A stretch of 64,000 nucleotides of DNA from Pedobacter heparinus DSM 2366 (GTDB taxonomy: Bacteria > Bacteroidota > Bacteroidia > Sphingobacteriales > Sphingobacteriaceae). The first letter of the stretch is position 1; each line of letters opens with the position of its first letter. The DNA lies in NCBI RefSeq assembly GCF_000023825.1, contig NC_013061.1:3472001-3536000 (forward strand). Reading direction: 5' to 3'. The notes beneath the pieces are model-generated. The model did not search any database. It was not told where the DNA came from and saw nothing but the letters and a program-made list of their open reading frames with translations. Positions 1 to 9,228 of this stretch are shown in pieces. The position numbers were made by a program, and so were the translations under genes.

Positions 1-893
<893 letters not shown>

Positions 894-937
894 TTATACC
901 TACAAAAAAACACAACACACAAAGAAGGGATATAGTT

Positions 938-1819
938 ATGAAAGCAATTAATTTATTCACCGGCATGGCACTCACAGCGATAGTTGTGGCGTCGTGTTCT
1001 GCGCCCAGGTTAGCGCAGCAAAATTCGAATGATGATGTTTATAACTCAGTGGCGAAGGCTAAGGAATATAGACAGCAGGTACCGGTAAAAGAATCGGAGT
1101 ACAATGCTCAGGATGATTATTATGGCACCAGTGATCCTTATTATGATATGGATTACTCTTCACGTATCAACAGATTTTCTTATGCCAACCCTTCATGGAG
1201 AAGCTATTACGATCCCTATTTTGATGGCGGATGGTATGGCAACTACGGTATGTCGTTGGGCTTAGGCTTTGGTTTAAGTCCTTTCTGGGGCTCTATGTGG
1301 AGCTCGCCATATTACGGCTGGGGCAATTATTATTCTCCTTTTTATGGTTATAACGGCTGGGGCTACAACAATTTCATAGGTGGCGGCTATTATGGCGGTG
1401 GCTACTGGGGTGGCGGTTATTATACAGGCAGAACCACTAATGTACCGGATTACAGGGCAAGACCCGCCAGAGGGGGCAGCAATGGCTACAATGGCACCAG
1501 GGGGAATGCAGAATACCTTTCTCCAAGATCAAGCGCAAGGGGACAAAACAATGCCGGCAATACAGCAGTAAGTTCAGGCCGTCCATCAAGGGGCAGCAGT
1601 GGTACTACACAACGTACTACCGAAAGTTCAAGACCGGGCAGCTCAGAAATGTCCAGACCAAGCAGGACTGAAACCTCGAGACCCGCTCCTACCTACACTC
1701 CTCCGTCAAGGGGCAGCGAAGGCAGCTCATCAGGCGGAAGCTATGGTGGTGGTTCATCGGGTGGCGGTGCAGGTGGTGCAGGCGGCGGTGGCAGACCATC
1801 AAGAGGTGGTGGCAGATAA
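938..1819 (+). CDS. Gly/Tyr/Ser-rich low-complexity lipoprotein
   Basis: I cannot assign a function. The N-terminus is a lipoprotein signal ending in VVASC (Cys about residue 20), so the mature protein should be lipid-anchored. Residues about 55-165 are rich in Tyr, Trp, Gly and Asn (DPYYDMDY, then many YYGGGYWGGG-like units). The C-terminal third is Arg/Pro/Ser/Gly-rich with repeated RPSRGS-type units and a poly-Gly tail. No enzyme motif is visible. The stop lies 18 bases before the FadL-like barrel gene, so the two are probably co-transcribed. Composition suggests a disordered surface or outer-membrane-associated protein; this is inference. Confidence 0.8.
   Translation: MKAINLFTGMALTAIVVASCSAPRLAQQNSNDDVYNSVAKAKEYRQQVPVKESEYNAQDDYYGTSDPYYDMDYSSRINRFSYANPSWRSYYDPYFDGGWYGNYGMSLGLGFGLSPFWGSMWSSPYYGWGNYYSPFYGYNGWGYNNFIGGGYYGGGYWGGGYYTGRTTNVPDYRARPARGGSNGYNGTRGNAEYLSPRSSARGQNNAGNTAVSSGRPSRGSSGTTQRTTESSRPGSSEMSRPSRTETSRPAPTYTPPSRGSEGSSSGGSYGGGSSGGGAGGAGGGGRPSRGGGR
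1572..1819 (+). repeat. Degenerate RPSRGS / Gly-rich coding repeats
   Basis: The 3' end of the lipoprotein gene encodes several near-copies of an R-P-S-R-G-S unit (GRPSRGSSG, SRPSRTETSRP, PPSRGSEG, GRPSRGGGR) around glycine runs. This is an imprecise coding repeat, visible in the protein more than in the DNA. Confidence 0.55.
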
Positions 1820-1837
1820 TTTTAGCGAAATACACAG

Positions 1838-3352
1838 ATGAAGAAATTTACACAAATGCTAATGGTAGCTATGGTAGCTACCACTGGCACAACATACGCG
1901 CAGTACGCAGGCGATGCCATACGGTTTTCCAATGGAAATTATGGCAGTTCGGCAAGGTTTAAAGGAATGGGAAATGCCCAGATTGGGGTGGGTGGCGACA
2001 TGAGTTCCTTAGGTGGCAACCCTGCAGGCCTGGGTCTTTTTACACGGTCGGAGTTCAGCTTTACACCAGAATTTAACAGTGCGGGTTCAAAATCTGACTT
2101 TCTGGGCAACAGGACAAACGATTCAGGCAATAAATTAAATGTAAACCAGGCCGGTGTGGTATGGTACAACCCTACCTATAGGATACAGGGAGAAAACACC
2201 AATAAAGGTGTGCTCAGCACTGTATTTGGCATAGGGTTTAACAGAAATGCTGATTTTACCCAGCATTATACTTATGGTGGCGACAATACAGCCAATTCCA
2301 TGCGGAATTATTTTGCCGAGCTGGCCAATGGTTCGAAAAACCAGCAGGGCGACCTTGCTGCAAAATCATTGGAAAATTATGCTTTTGAAGATTATCTGAT
2401 CAATTTCAATACGCCGGGCAACGCCAATAACTATACCACAAACGGTGTAACCGGGGCCAATCAGGTTAAAAAACAGATCTCATCCGGAGGTACTTCTGAA
2501 CTGAACTTTTCAGGGGCACTGAACATCTCTAACCAGTTGTACATTGGGGCAAGCATTGGGATGGTGAATGCACGTTATACCAGCGATGCAGAATTTACAG
2601 AAAAGGGTACCGTAAACCCTTACGACCCTACAGACGGTTTTACAGGAAACGAGAATTATAGTTTTACATATGCGCAAAACCAGGAAACCAAAGCTTCCGG
2701 GGTTAACGGACGTTTGGGGATGATTTTCAGGCCGGCAGGCAATTTCAGGATCGGTGCCACTTTTCAGACCCCAACCTGGCTATATGTAGAAGACATCTAT
2801 GCTGAAAATTTGTATACTACACTGTCGGGCGAGCGTTTCCCTAGCCGGAACGCACTCAATTACAGTTACAACTACCGTTTAAAAACCCCTTTAAAAGGGT
2901 CTTTGGGCGCAAGTTATGTAATTGGGGGCCAGGCCATACTTTCTGCTGATGTAGACTTTATTGATTATGCCAGTACCCGTTTTTCTCAGGATGGTGGTGG
3001 TACTCCTGACCAGACCATTATGGACAACAATGCAGATATAAAAAGACTGTATACTTCGGCAGTAAACTACAGGGTTGGTGGCGAGTATAAGCTCAATAAC
3101 CTAAGCTTAAGAGCAGGTTATGGCTTAAATGGCAGTCCATTAAAGGATGATACCCAGAACATATTTGACACCAAATATTACAGTGCTGGTTTAGGCTACC
3201 GCGTAAACGAGTATTATATAGATCTGGCCTACCAGCGTGTAGAGTCTCAGGACAGGGTAAGTCCTTACAGCCTTAACAATGGTACAGAACCTGTAGCCAG
3301 TCTGAAAAATGCAAACAACAATGTATTCCTTACTTTCGGAATCCGTTTTTAA
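1838..3352 (+). CDS. Outer-membrane protein of the OMPP1/FadL/TodX type
   Basis: Probable beta-barrel for hydrophobic or small-molecule transport across the outer membrane. A signal peptide covers about residues 1-21 (cleavage near TYA-QYA). The mature N-terminus AIRFSNGNYGSSARFKGMGNAQIGVGGD, taken in short pieces (SARFKGMGNAQIG; GGNPAGLGLF), has the small-residue, Asn-Pro-Ala-Gly pattern seen at the start of FadL-family barrels. The rest alternates polar and hydrophobic residues, and the chain ends in a terminal Phe (TFGIRF), the usual barrel-assembly signal. It directly follows the Gly/Tyr-rich lipoprotein and is followed by a strong terminator. Substrate unknown. Confidence 0.8.
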   Translation: MKKFTQMLMVAMVATTGTTYAQYAGDAIRFSNGNYGSSARFKGMGNAQIGVGGDMSSLGGNPAGLGLFTRSEFSFTPEFNSAGSKSDFLGNRTNDSGNKLNVNQAGVVWYNPTYRIQGENTNKGVLSTVFGIGFNRNADFTQHYTYGGDNTANSMRNYFAELANGSKNQQGDLAAKSLENYAFEDYLINFNTPGNANNYTTNGVTGANQVKKQISSGGTSELNFSGALNISNQLYIGASIGMVNARYTSDAEFTEKGTVNPYDPTDGFTGNENYSFTYAQNQETKASGVNGRLGMIFRPAGNFRIGATFQTPTWLYVEDIYAENLYTTLSGERFPSRNALNYSYNYRLKTPLKGSLGASYVIGGQAILSADVDFIDYASTRFSQDGGGTPDQTIMDNNADIKRLYTSAVNYRVGGEYKLNNLSLRAGYGLNGSPLKDDTQNIFDTKYYSAGLGYRVNEYYIDLAYQRVESQDRVSPYSLNNGTEPVASLKNANNNVFLTFGIRF

Positions 3353-3376
3353 CAGCTTTATCCTATTGTCATAAAG

Positions 3377-3405
3377 GCCGGGGTTTTCCAACTCCGGCTT
3401 TTTTT
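3377..3405 (+). terminator. Intrinsic terminator after the FadL-like gene
   Basis: A 7-bp stem, GCCGGGG against CTCCGGC with one G-T pair, an 8-base loop, then seven T. It lies 24 bases after the barrel gene stop. The minus-strand ubiD stop falls at 3404-3406, inside the T run. Confidence 0.85.
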
Positions 3406-5245
3406 ATAGTATACCGTATAAAGAGGCCCCTTTAAGCCCCAGCCGTTCTATGTGTTTTTCTACCCTTTCATCCCTGATCAGCTCGGGTGCATGGTGCGGT
3501 TTTTTACGGGCATCAATAATCAGCGGCCCGCTGCAGCCCCAGTGCTTATTGTGGATAAAGCTGCCCAGTCCATGTACATCTGCTGCCGGATTGCTCCGTG
3601 TAAAGGTAACCCAGACCAGGTTGCTGATATTTCTGGCTGTAAATTCCTGATCGTCACAAAGTACAATTAAAGCCAGACCATCAAGCTGCTGACCTTTTAA
3701 ATGCTGTTCCAGTAATACCAGTTCCTGCTCGGTATGCCCCTGATCTGTATAAGGCCTGGCCTTAAGGGCCAGCACGCCAGGAATGGCCATCTGGTAGTGG
3801 TTAAAGGGTTCAGGCAGGCTAAAGCCTTTGGGCAGCTCATTTGCCAGTATTCTTTTTTGTGCCCCTGCGGCGGCAAAAACAACTTTTGAACCACTGTTAA
3901 GTCCATCTCCACTGTAATCCAGCGTATCTATAGTGGTGTTGGTATGGAAATGAAGATCAGTCCTGAAATCCATCCTCGAAAGCACATGCTGCATAAAGGC
4001 AGAAAGATCGTGCGTATCCAGGTGTTCATCATCTTCCCTGGCAGCAATAAATAGATATTTAGCCAGACTAAGCTGATTTTTTCCTAGAATATGATTGGCA
4101 ATGGTCAGGATCTCCTGTGGCCTGCGGTCTTTCAGAAAAGGAGTATACCTTTCGCTGCCTATGGCAAAAAGCAAAGGATGTACACCTGCTGCATCCACTG
4201 CATTAACTTCTTTTAAGCCATGGATCTCTTTGGGCAGGGCCGATCCGGCAATTTCATGGATCAGTGCGCCAAAGCTGGTATCTTCCTGGGGTGGCCTGCC
4301 CACTACGGTAAACGACCAGACCGCATCTTTGCGGTGGTATACATTGTGCACCTTCATCAAGGGAAAAGGATGCGTAAGGCTGTAATAACCCAGGTGATCA
4401 CCAAAAGGCCCTTCCGGTTTATTTTCCTGCGGATAGACCATACCGGTGATGACAAAGTCGGCATCGGCCGAAAGGCAAAAACCTTCTTCGTCGTAAAAAT
4501 AGCGGAACCTTCTGTTGCCCAGTGCACCGGCAAAGGTCATTTCCGAAAGTCCTTCAGGTAAAGGCATTACCGCAGCCAGCGGATGTGAAGGTGGCCCGCC
4601 CACAAAAATGCTGACCTTTAAAGGCTGGCCTTTGGCATTGGCTTTACTCTGGTGTACCCCTATTCCACGATGGATCTGGTAGTGGAGCCCAATTTCTTTG
4701 TCCCGGATATAATCATTGCCGGCCAGCTGGATCCGGTACATGCCCAGATTGGCATTCAGGATACCAGGCTTGTCTATATCTTCTGTATACACCTGCGGCA
4801 TGGTGATAAAAGGCCCGCCATCCATAGGCCAGTTTACGATCTGCGGGAGGGCGCTGATGCTTGTTTTACTGAATACCGACTTAAAACTCAGCTTTAAAGG
4901 GAGGGCCGTAAGGGCAGTAAACCCGATACCCGGTAATTTTAAAGGATTTTTAAGTGCCTTAATCGGATCGGCACGCAGGTTTACCAGCTGTTCTACTTTG
5001 GGCAGACTGTCCCTGAACATGAATTTAGCACGTTCAAGCGTTCCGAACAGATTGGAAACCGCCGGAAATTTACTGCCCTTAATGTTTTCAAAAAACAATG
5101 CGGGGCCATTTTGTTCATAAACACGAAGGTGGATCTGAGCCATTTCCAGGTAAGGATCTACCTCTTCTTTGATCCGGATTAAATGACCATGTTTTTCCAG
5201 GTCTGCAACACAATCTGCTAAACTTTGATATCCCATTACAGCCAA
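3404..5245 (-). CDS. ubiD: UbiD-family prenylated-FMN decarboxylase
   Basis: Non-oxidative decarboxylase using prenylated FMN, the cofactor made by UbiX, whose gene is also in this window at 30712-31278. Family features seen are the N-terminal LADCVADLEKHGHLIRI, the central HRGIGVHQSKA and GGPPSHPLAAVMPLPEG segments, and the active-site PEGPFGDHLGYYS near residues 277-289 with its conserved Glu. At 613 residues it is longer than E. coli UbiD (about 497), as is common in Bacteroidota. The physiological substrate is unknown: this lineage makes menaquinone, so the ubiquinone-pathway role of the name should not be assumed. Start may be MAVMGYQ or the second Met, 9 bases later. It sits alone between two terminators. 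Confidence 0.9.
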   Translation of the reverse strand: MAVMGYQSLADCVADLEKHGHLIRIKEEVDPYLEMAQIHLRVYEQNGPALFFENIKGSKFPAVSNLFGTLERAKFMFRDSLPKVEQLVNLRADPIKALKNPLKLPGIGFTALTALPLKLSFKSVFSKTSISALPQIVNWPMDGGPFITMPQVYTEDIDKPGILNANLGMYRIQLAGNDYIRDKEIGLHYQIHRGIGVHQSKANAKGQPLKVSIFVGGPPSHPLAAVMPLPEGLSEMTFAGALGNRRFRYFYDEEGFCLSADADFVITGMVYPQENKPEGPFGDHLGYYSLTHPFPLMKVHNVYHRKDAVWSFTVVGRPPQEDTSFGALIHEIAGSALPKEIHGLKEVNAVDAAGVHPLLFAIGSERYTPFLKDRRPQEILTIANHILGKNQLSLAKYLFIAAREDDEHLDTHDLSAFMQHVLSRMDFRTDLHFHTNTTIDTLDYSGDGLNSGSKVVFAAAGAQKRILANELPKGFSLPEPFNHYQMAIPGVLALKARPYTDQGHTEQELVLLEQHLKGQQLDGLALIVLCDDQEFTARNISNLVWVTFTRSNPAADVHGLGSFIHNKHWGCSGPLIIDARKKPHHAPELIRDERVEKHIERLGLKGASLYGIL

Positions 5246-5277
5246 AGGTATTAAAGAATTATGGTTTTATGTAGCTG

Positions 5278-5321
5278 TTAAACAGAAAAGCCCCGCTTGC
5301 AGGCAGGGCTTTTCTGTTTAA
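5278..5321 (-). terminator. Strong inverted repeat terminating dps
   Basis: A perfect 16-bp inverted repeat (TTAAACAGAAAAGCCC against GGGCTTTTCTGTTTAA) with a 12-base loop. It lies just downstream of the dps stop on the minus strand and upstream of ubiD. The arm reads GCTTTTCTGTTT in the minus direction, giving a U-rich tail. Confidence 0.8.
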
Positions 5322-5329
5322 TGTCAGTA

Positions 5330-5809
5330 TTATTTCTTACCGGCAAAGGAGCGCAGCATCCAGGTATTTTTTTCTTTAAACTGCATAAACCTGTTTACCA
5401 TATCGTTGGTGCCATCGTCGCTGGCCTTATCTGTAGCTTCCAGCAGCTCACGTTCCATTTCAATCAGTTTGGCCATATCGTCCAGAATGGCATCTACCAT
5501 ATCCAGGTCTTTCATGCCTATCGTATCGATCTCTTTGATGGCCGATTCTTTAATGTAATCTGCAAAGCGGCTGTGTGGCGGCTTGCCCAAAGTAAGTACT
5601 CTTTCGGCTATCTCATCAATAGTTAGCTGTGCATTGGTATATAACTCTTCAAATTTGATGTGTAAAGTAAAAAAATTCTGGCCTTTGATGTTCCAGTGAC
5701 ACCCTCTTAATTTCTGGTAATGGATATGATAATTAGCCAGGTAATCATTTAACATATCTACTACTGGTTTTACTTGTTTTTCGTTTAAACTGATTTCTTT
5801 TGCGTCCAT
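5330..5809 (-). CDS. dps: Dps-type DNA-protection ferritin
   Basis: Dodecameric iron-oxidising ferritin that protects DNA from Fenton chemistry in starvation or peroxide stress. The 159-residue length is typical. The ferroxidase signature is intact: RGCHWNIKG (His38), then FFTLHIKFEELY (His50, Glu54/55) and TIDEIAERVLTLG (Asp65, Glu66). It has its own terminator and a leader of over 100 bases before the divergent LysM gene, where I found no convincing TAnnTTTG box on this strand. Likely a single-gene unit. Confidence 0.93.
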   Translation of the reverse strand: MDAKEISLNEKQVKPVVDMLNDYLANYHIHYQKLRGCHWNIKGQNFFTLHIKFEELYTNAQLTIDEIAERVLTLGKPPHSRFADYIKESAIKEIDTIGMKDLDMVDAILDDMAKLIEMERELLEATDKASDDGTNDMVNRFMQFKEKNTWMLRSFAGKK

Positions 5810-5993
5810 GGTATTTATTTTAGATTTATTCCTGAGATCAGGGTCCTGGAGGTATAACAGTCAACTTAAAAAATGGTTTTCAAAAATCTGCATTTACAGG
5901 CAATAGGACAATAAAAAGAACGTTTAATAATCGAATTCGACGCTTTATTTATATTATTCGTATAATTGCCCTTTAAAATTTATAAAGACATTA

Positions 5994-7175
5994 ATGCACA
6001 AATATTATATAGTATCCGTATTCGCCCTGCTTTTAAACCTGTCGACATTCTCGGCAAGCGCCGAGAGCACCAGAGATTCGATAGGGGTAGAAAACCACAA
6101 TGGAAAAAAACTAATTGTACACCAGGTTGTTGCCAAGGACACCTATTACTCCATAGCCAGGCGCTACAATGTATCCCCTAAAGACATCATGACCTATAAC
6201 GACAGCAAATTTTTACAAATTGGCGTCATCGTTAAAGTACCTACCAATGTTCCTTTTAACAGTACCGTAACCCCTCCGGGTAAAACAGGTAAAGCCCAGG
6301 TTACAACACCTGCAGCTGCTGTTGCCACTGAAGGCGGGCTGACGGAGCATATCGTACAGAAAAAGGAAAACCTGAACATGCTGGCCGAGAAATACGGTAC
6401 CACAGTAAATGAGATTAAGCGGGTAAACAACCTGAATTCCATCAACCTGCAAATTGGCCAGGTGCTCAAAATCCCCGGAAAACCAGCAGAACAGGAACCT
6501 GTTCAAACGGCCCAGGTACCAGTTGTACAACCCAGAAAAGAAGAAACACCGGTAAAAACGTCTATCCCTCCTGAAAACAGGTATAAAAAACCGGAGCAGC
6601 AGCCTGCAAAAAAAGAAGCCGCCCAGGAAAAGCCCGAAGAACTTGTGGTACATACCGTAGCTTCTAACGAAACCATTTATTCTATTGCTACCACCTATAA
6701 AATGACTATGGACCAGCTAAAGGCCAAAAACAACCTGACAGACAATGCGCTGCATGTTGGCCAGAAGCTGCTGATCAGGGGACAATATCCGGTAAAAGGT
6801 GCTTATACGCCGGCCGAAAGCAGTGCAGATACGCTGAAATCTATAAAAGATCCGGCATTAAGGTATCCTGCAAGCCGGTACGGATTGAACCAGGTGGATG
6901 AAAAAGGAACAGGGATCTGGATTGCAGATGCAGACCTTGACCCTTCAAAAATGCTGGTGCTGCACCGCACTGCCCCAATAGGTACGGTGATGAAAATCAC
7001 CAATCCCATGACCAACAGGTCTACCTTCGCTAAAGTTGTTGGTAAATTCACAGAAAATGAATCGACAAAGGATGTGATCATTGTAATGACTAAAGCTGTT
7101 GCTGATGCACTGGGTGCTTTGGACAAACGATTTTATTGCAATTTAACCTACGGCGGACAAGACAATGAACAATAA
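5994..7175 (+). CDS. Triple-LysM cell-wall protein with RlpA-like C-terminus
   Basis: Probably exported and peptidoglycan-associated. A signal peptide covers residues 1-23 (cleavage near ASA-EST). Three LysM modules lie at about 42-83, 119-161 and 219-262, each with the SIARRYNVSPKDI-type core and a QIGQxLKIP end. They are separated by Pro/Gln/Lys-rich linkers. Residues about 285-390 resemble a double-psi beta-barrel of RlpA type (GTGIWIADADLDPSKML; APIGTVMKITNPMTNRSTFAKVVGKF). I see no clear catalytic residues, so a wall-binding or organising role is as likely as hydrolysis. The end overlaps the uridine kinase gene by 11 bases, indicating co-transcription. Confidence 0.87.
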   Translation: MHKYYIVSVFALLLNLSTFSASAESTRDSIGVENHNGKKLIVHQVVAKDTYYSIARRYNVSPKDIMTYNDSKFLQIGVIVKVPTNVPFNSTVTPPGKTGKAQVTTPAAAVATEGGLTEHIVQKKENLNMLAEKYGTTVNEIKRVNNLNSINLQIGQVLKIPGKPAEQEPVQTAQVPVVQPRKEETPVKTSIPPENRYKKPEQQPAKKEAAQEKPEELVVHTVASNETIYSIATTYKMTMDQLKAKNNLTDNALHVGQKLLIRGQYPVKGAYTPAESSADTLKSIKDPALRYPASRYGLNQVDEKGTGIWIADADLDPSKMLVLHRTAPIGTVMKITNPMTNRSTFAKVVGKFTENESTKDVIIVMTKAVADALGALDKRFYCNLTYGGQDNEQ

Positions 7176-7806
7176 GCCTTTCCTGATTGGTATTGCCGGT
7201 GGCAGCGGTTCTGGCAAAACCTTTTTTTTAAATTCCTTTTTACATCATTTTAAGCAGGATGAAGTTACCCTGGTCTCGCAGGATGATTATTACTTTCCGG
7301 CCGGCGAAATGACGCAGGAAGAGAACAAATTATACAACTTTGACCTGCCCTCAACCATAGACCATGAACAGTTTTTGCTCGACATTAAAAAACTGATGAA
7401 AGGTGAGGTTATCTACAAAAAGGAATATAATTTTAACAACCCCCTGGCGGTTACAAAGATCCTGGAGATCAACCCGGCACCAATCATTATTGTAGAAGGA
7501 CTTTTCATTTTACATTTTAAGGAAATAGCCGGCCTGCTGGACCACAGGATTTTTGTGGAAGCAGAAGACGGAGTAGCGTTGCAGCGCCGCATTAAACGCG
7601 ATGGCATGGAACGCGGCTATCCTGAAGAGGATGTTTTATACAAATGGCACAACCATGTTGTACCCGCCTACAGGGAGTTTTTGCTGCCTTACAAGGAAAG
7701 CTGCGACACCATTGTGGTCAATAACCAGGATACCCCCGACGACATCATCCGGATCACAGAAGAAATTTCTGCAGACCTGAAAAAAGAATATTGCAACAAA
7801 GACTAA
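7165..7806 (+). CDS. udk: Uridine kinase
   Basis: Phosphorylates uridine and cytidine in pyrimidine salvage. The P-loop GGSGSGKT is at residues 12-19. The family sequence SQDDYYFP and FDLPSTIDHEQF (nucleoside-binding region) and the lid RRIKRDGMERGY are present. The 213-residue length is usual. Its start lies inside the end of the LysM gene. Its stop overlaps the stop of the convergent scoB by four bases (CTAA), so no terminator separates the two operons. Confidence 0.92.
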   Translation: MNNKPFLIGIAGGSGSGKTFFLNSFLHHFKQDEVTLVSQDDYYFPAGEMTQEENKLYNFDLPSTIDHEQFLLDIKKLMKGEVIYKKEYNFNNPLAVTKILEINPAPIIIVEGLFILHFKEIAGLLDHRIFVEAEDGVALQRRIKRDGMERGYPEEDVLYKWHNHVVPAYREFLLPYKESCDTIVVNNQDTPDDIIRITEEISADLKKEYCNKD

Positions 7807-8462
7807 GTCAGCACCATTTCCGGCACATGGTCAGCAGCAAACAGCTTACCGGTGGTAGATTGCTTAATAAAATCGACGCTCACACCCGGGGCCCTTTCAA
7901 TTAATTTAAAACCACCTTCAGGCAATACATCCAGTACTGCCAGTTCTGTTACTATTTTTTTAATGCACCTTACCCCTGTTAAGGGCAGGGTACACTGGGG
8001 CAGCAATTTGCTTTCGCCGGCCTTGTTTACATGCTGCATGGCCACAATAATATTTTTGGCAGAGGCCACCAGGTCCATAGCACCGCCCATGCCCTTCACC
8101 ATTTTACCCGGGATTTTCCAGTTGGCAATGTCGCCATTCTCCGACACTTCCATAGCACCCAGAATGGTCAAATCTATTTTCTGGCTCCTGATCATTCCGA
8201 AACTCAGGGCAGAATCAAATATGGACGATCCCGGCAAAGTAGTAATGGTCTGTTTACCGGCATTGATCAGGTCGGCATCTTCTTCACCTTCAAAAGGAAA
8301 AGGCCCCATGCCCAGCAAGCCGTTTTCCGACTGCAGGACGACATTTATTCCCTCGGGAATATAATTGGCCACCAGTGTTGGAATACCAATGCCTAAGTTC
8401 ACATAATATCCGTCGCGTATTTCTTTTGCGATACGCTGCGCAATTCCGTTCTTATCCAGCAT
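7803..8462 (-). CDS. scoB: 3-oxoacid CoA-transferase, subunit B
   Basis: With subunit A transfers CoA between succinyl-CoA and acetoacetate (or related 3-oxoacids) in ketone-body or branched-chain breakdown. The subunit B active-site region is present (VLQSENGLLGMGPFP, with the conserved Glu in SENG), followed by LINAGKQTITTLPG and GGAMDLVASAKN. Length 219 is typical. The 11-base gap from scoA shows one operon. The 3' end overlaps udk on the other strand. Confidence 0.92.
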   Translation of the reverse strand: MLDKNGIAQRIAKEIRDGYYVNLGIGIPTLVANYIPEGINVVLQSENGLLGMGPFPFEGEEDADLINAGKQTITTLPGSSIFDSALSFGMIRSQKIDLTILGAMEVSENGDIANWKIPGKMVKGMGGAMDLVASAKNIIVAMQHVNKAGESKLLPQCTLPLTGVRCIKKIVTELAVLDVLPEGGFKLIERAPGVSVDFIKQSTTGKLFAADHVPEMVLT

Positions 8463-8473
8463 ATTTTATGGGC

Positions 8474-9175
8474 TTATCCTTTGGTCCTTACTGTACGTTG
8501 TTCTATTCTTTTTTCATAAGCCGGGCCCTGAAAAATACGGTGTACAAATACACCTGGGGTATGTACCTGGTCGGGATCAAGCCCGCCAGCTTCCACCAGC
8601 TCTTCCACCTCGGCAATGGTAACTTTACCCGCCATGGCCATTACCGGGTTAAAGTTCCTGCTGGTCGACCTGTAGATCAGGTTTCCCGCAGTATCCCCTT
8701 TCCAGGCTTTTACGATAGCAAAATCTGCCTCAAAGGCATATTCCATCAGGTAATCCTTACCTTTAAAATTTCTGATCTCTTTACCTTCCGCTACTTCTGT
8801 ACCCACCCCTGCCGGAGTAAAAATGGCCGGCATACCATAACCCGCAGCCATACATCGGGTAGCCAGTGTGCCCTGAGGGATCAGCTCTACTTCCAGCTCA
8901 GCACTCAGCAGCTGACGTTCAAATTCTGCATTTTCACCTACATAAGAAGAGATCATCTTTTTTACCTGGCGCTGCTGCAGCATTAAACCTATTCCAAAAT
9001 CATCTACACCGGCATTATTAGAAATACAGGTTAAACCTTTAACCCCCTTTTTTACCAGTGCAGCAATACAGTTTTCGGGAATACCGCATAAACCAAAGCC
9101 ACCAAGCATCAGGGTGCTGCCATCTTCGATGTCTTTTATCGCTTCTTCAGCACCTGAAACAACTTTATTGATCAT
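8474..9175 (-). CDS. scoA: 3-oxoacid CoA-transferase, subunit A
   Basis: Partner of scoB immediately downstream. Subunit A hallmarks are MLGGFGLCGIPENCIAAL near the N-terminus, CISNNAGVDDFGIG, and the GYGMPAIFTPAGVGTEVAEGKE loop. Length 233 is standard. The chosen ATG at 9175 lies close behind the sugar dehydrogenase stop at 9229, a 53-base gap, so read-through from that gene is possible. Confidence 0.92.
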   Translation of the reverse strand: MINKVVSGAEEAIKDIEDGSTLMLGGFGLCGIPENCIAALVKKGVKGLTCISNNAGVDDFGIGLMLQQRQVKKMISSYVGENAEFERQLLSAELEVELIPQGTLATRCMAAGYGMPAIFTPAGVGTEVAEGKEIRNFKGKDYLMEYAFEADFAIVKAWKGDTAGNLIYRSTSRNFNPVMAMAGKVTIAEVEELVEAGGLDPDQVHTPGVFVHRIFQGPAYEKRIEQRTVRTKG

Positions 9176-9228
9176 ATCATTAGATTTTGCTGCTAAATTA
9201 TACTATATCCGGCGTACCGGCCAAATGT

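Noticed and set aside
1938..2170. Antisense and alternative-frame ORFs across the window, such as 1939-2169 minus, 4716-5120 plus and 10700-11152 plus
   Set aside because: They lie wholly inside well-supported genes on the other strand or frame and show no family motif or signal of their own.
5840..5993. A shared promoter for the divergent dps and LysM genes
   Set aside because: TATAATTG-like strings occur, but none matches TAnnTTTG with acceptable spacing; no confident site could be assigned.
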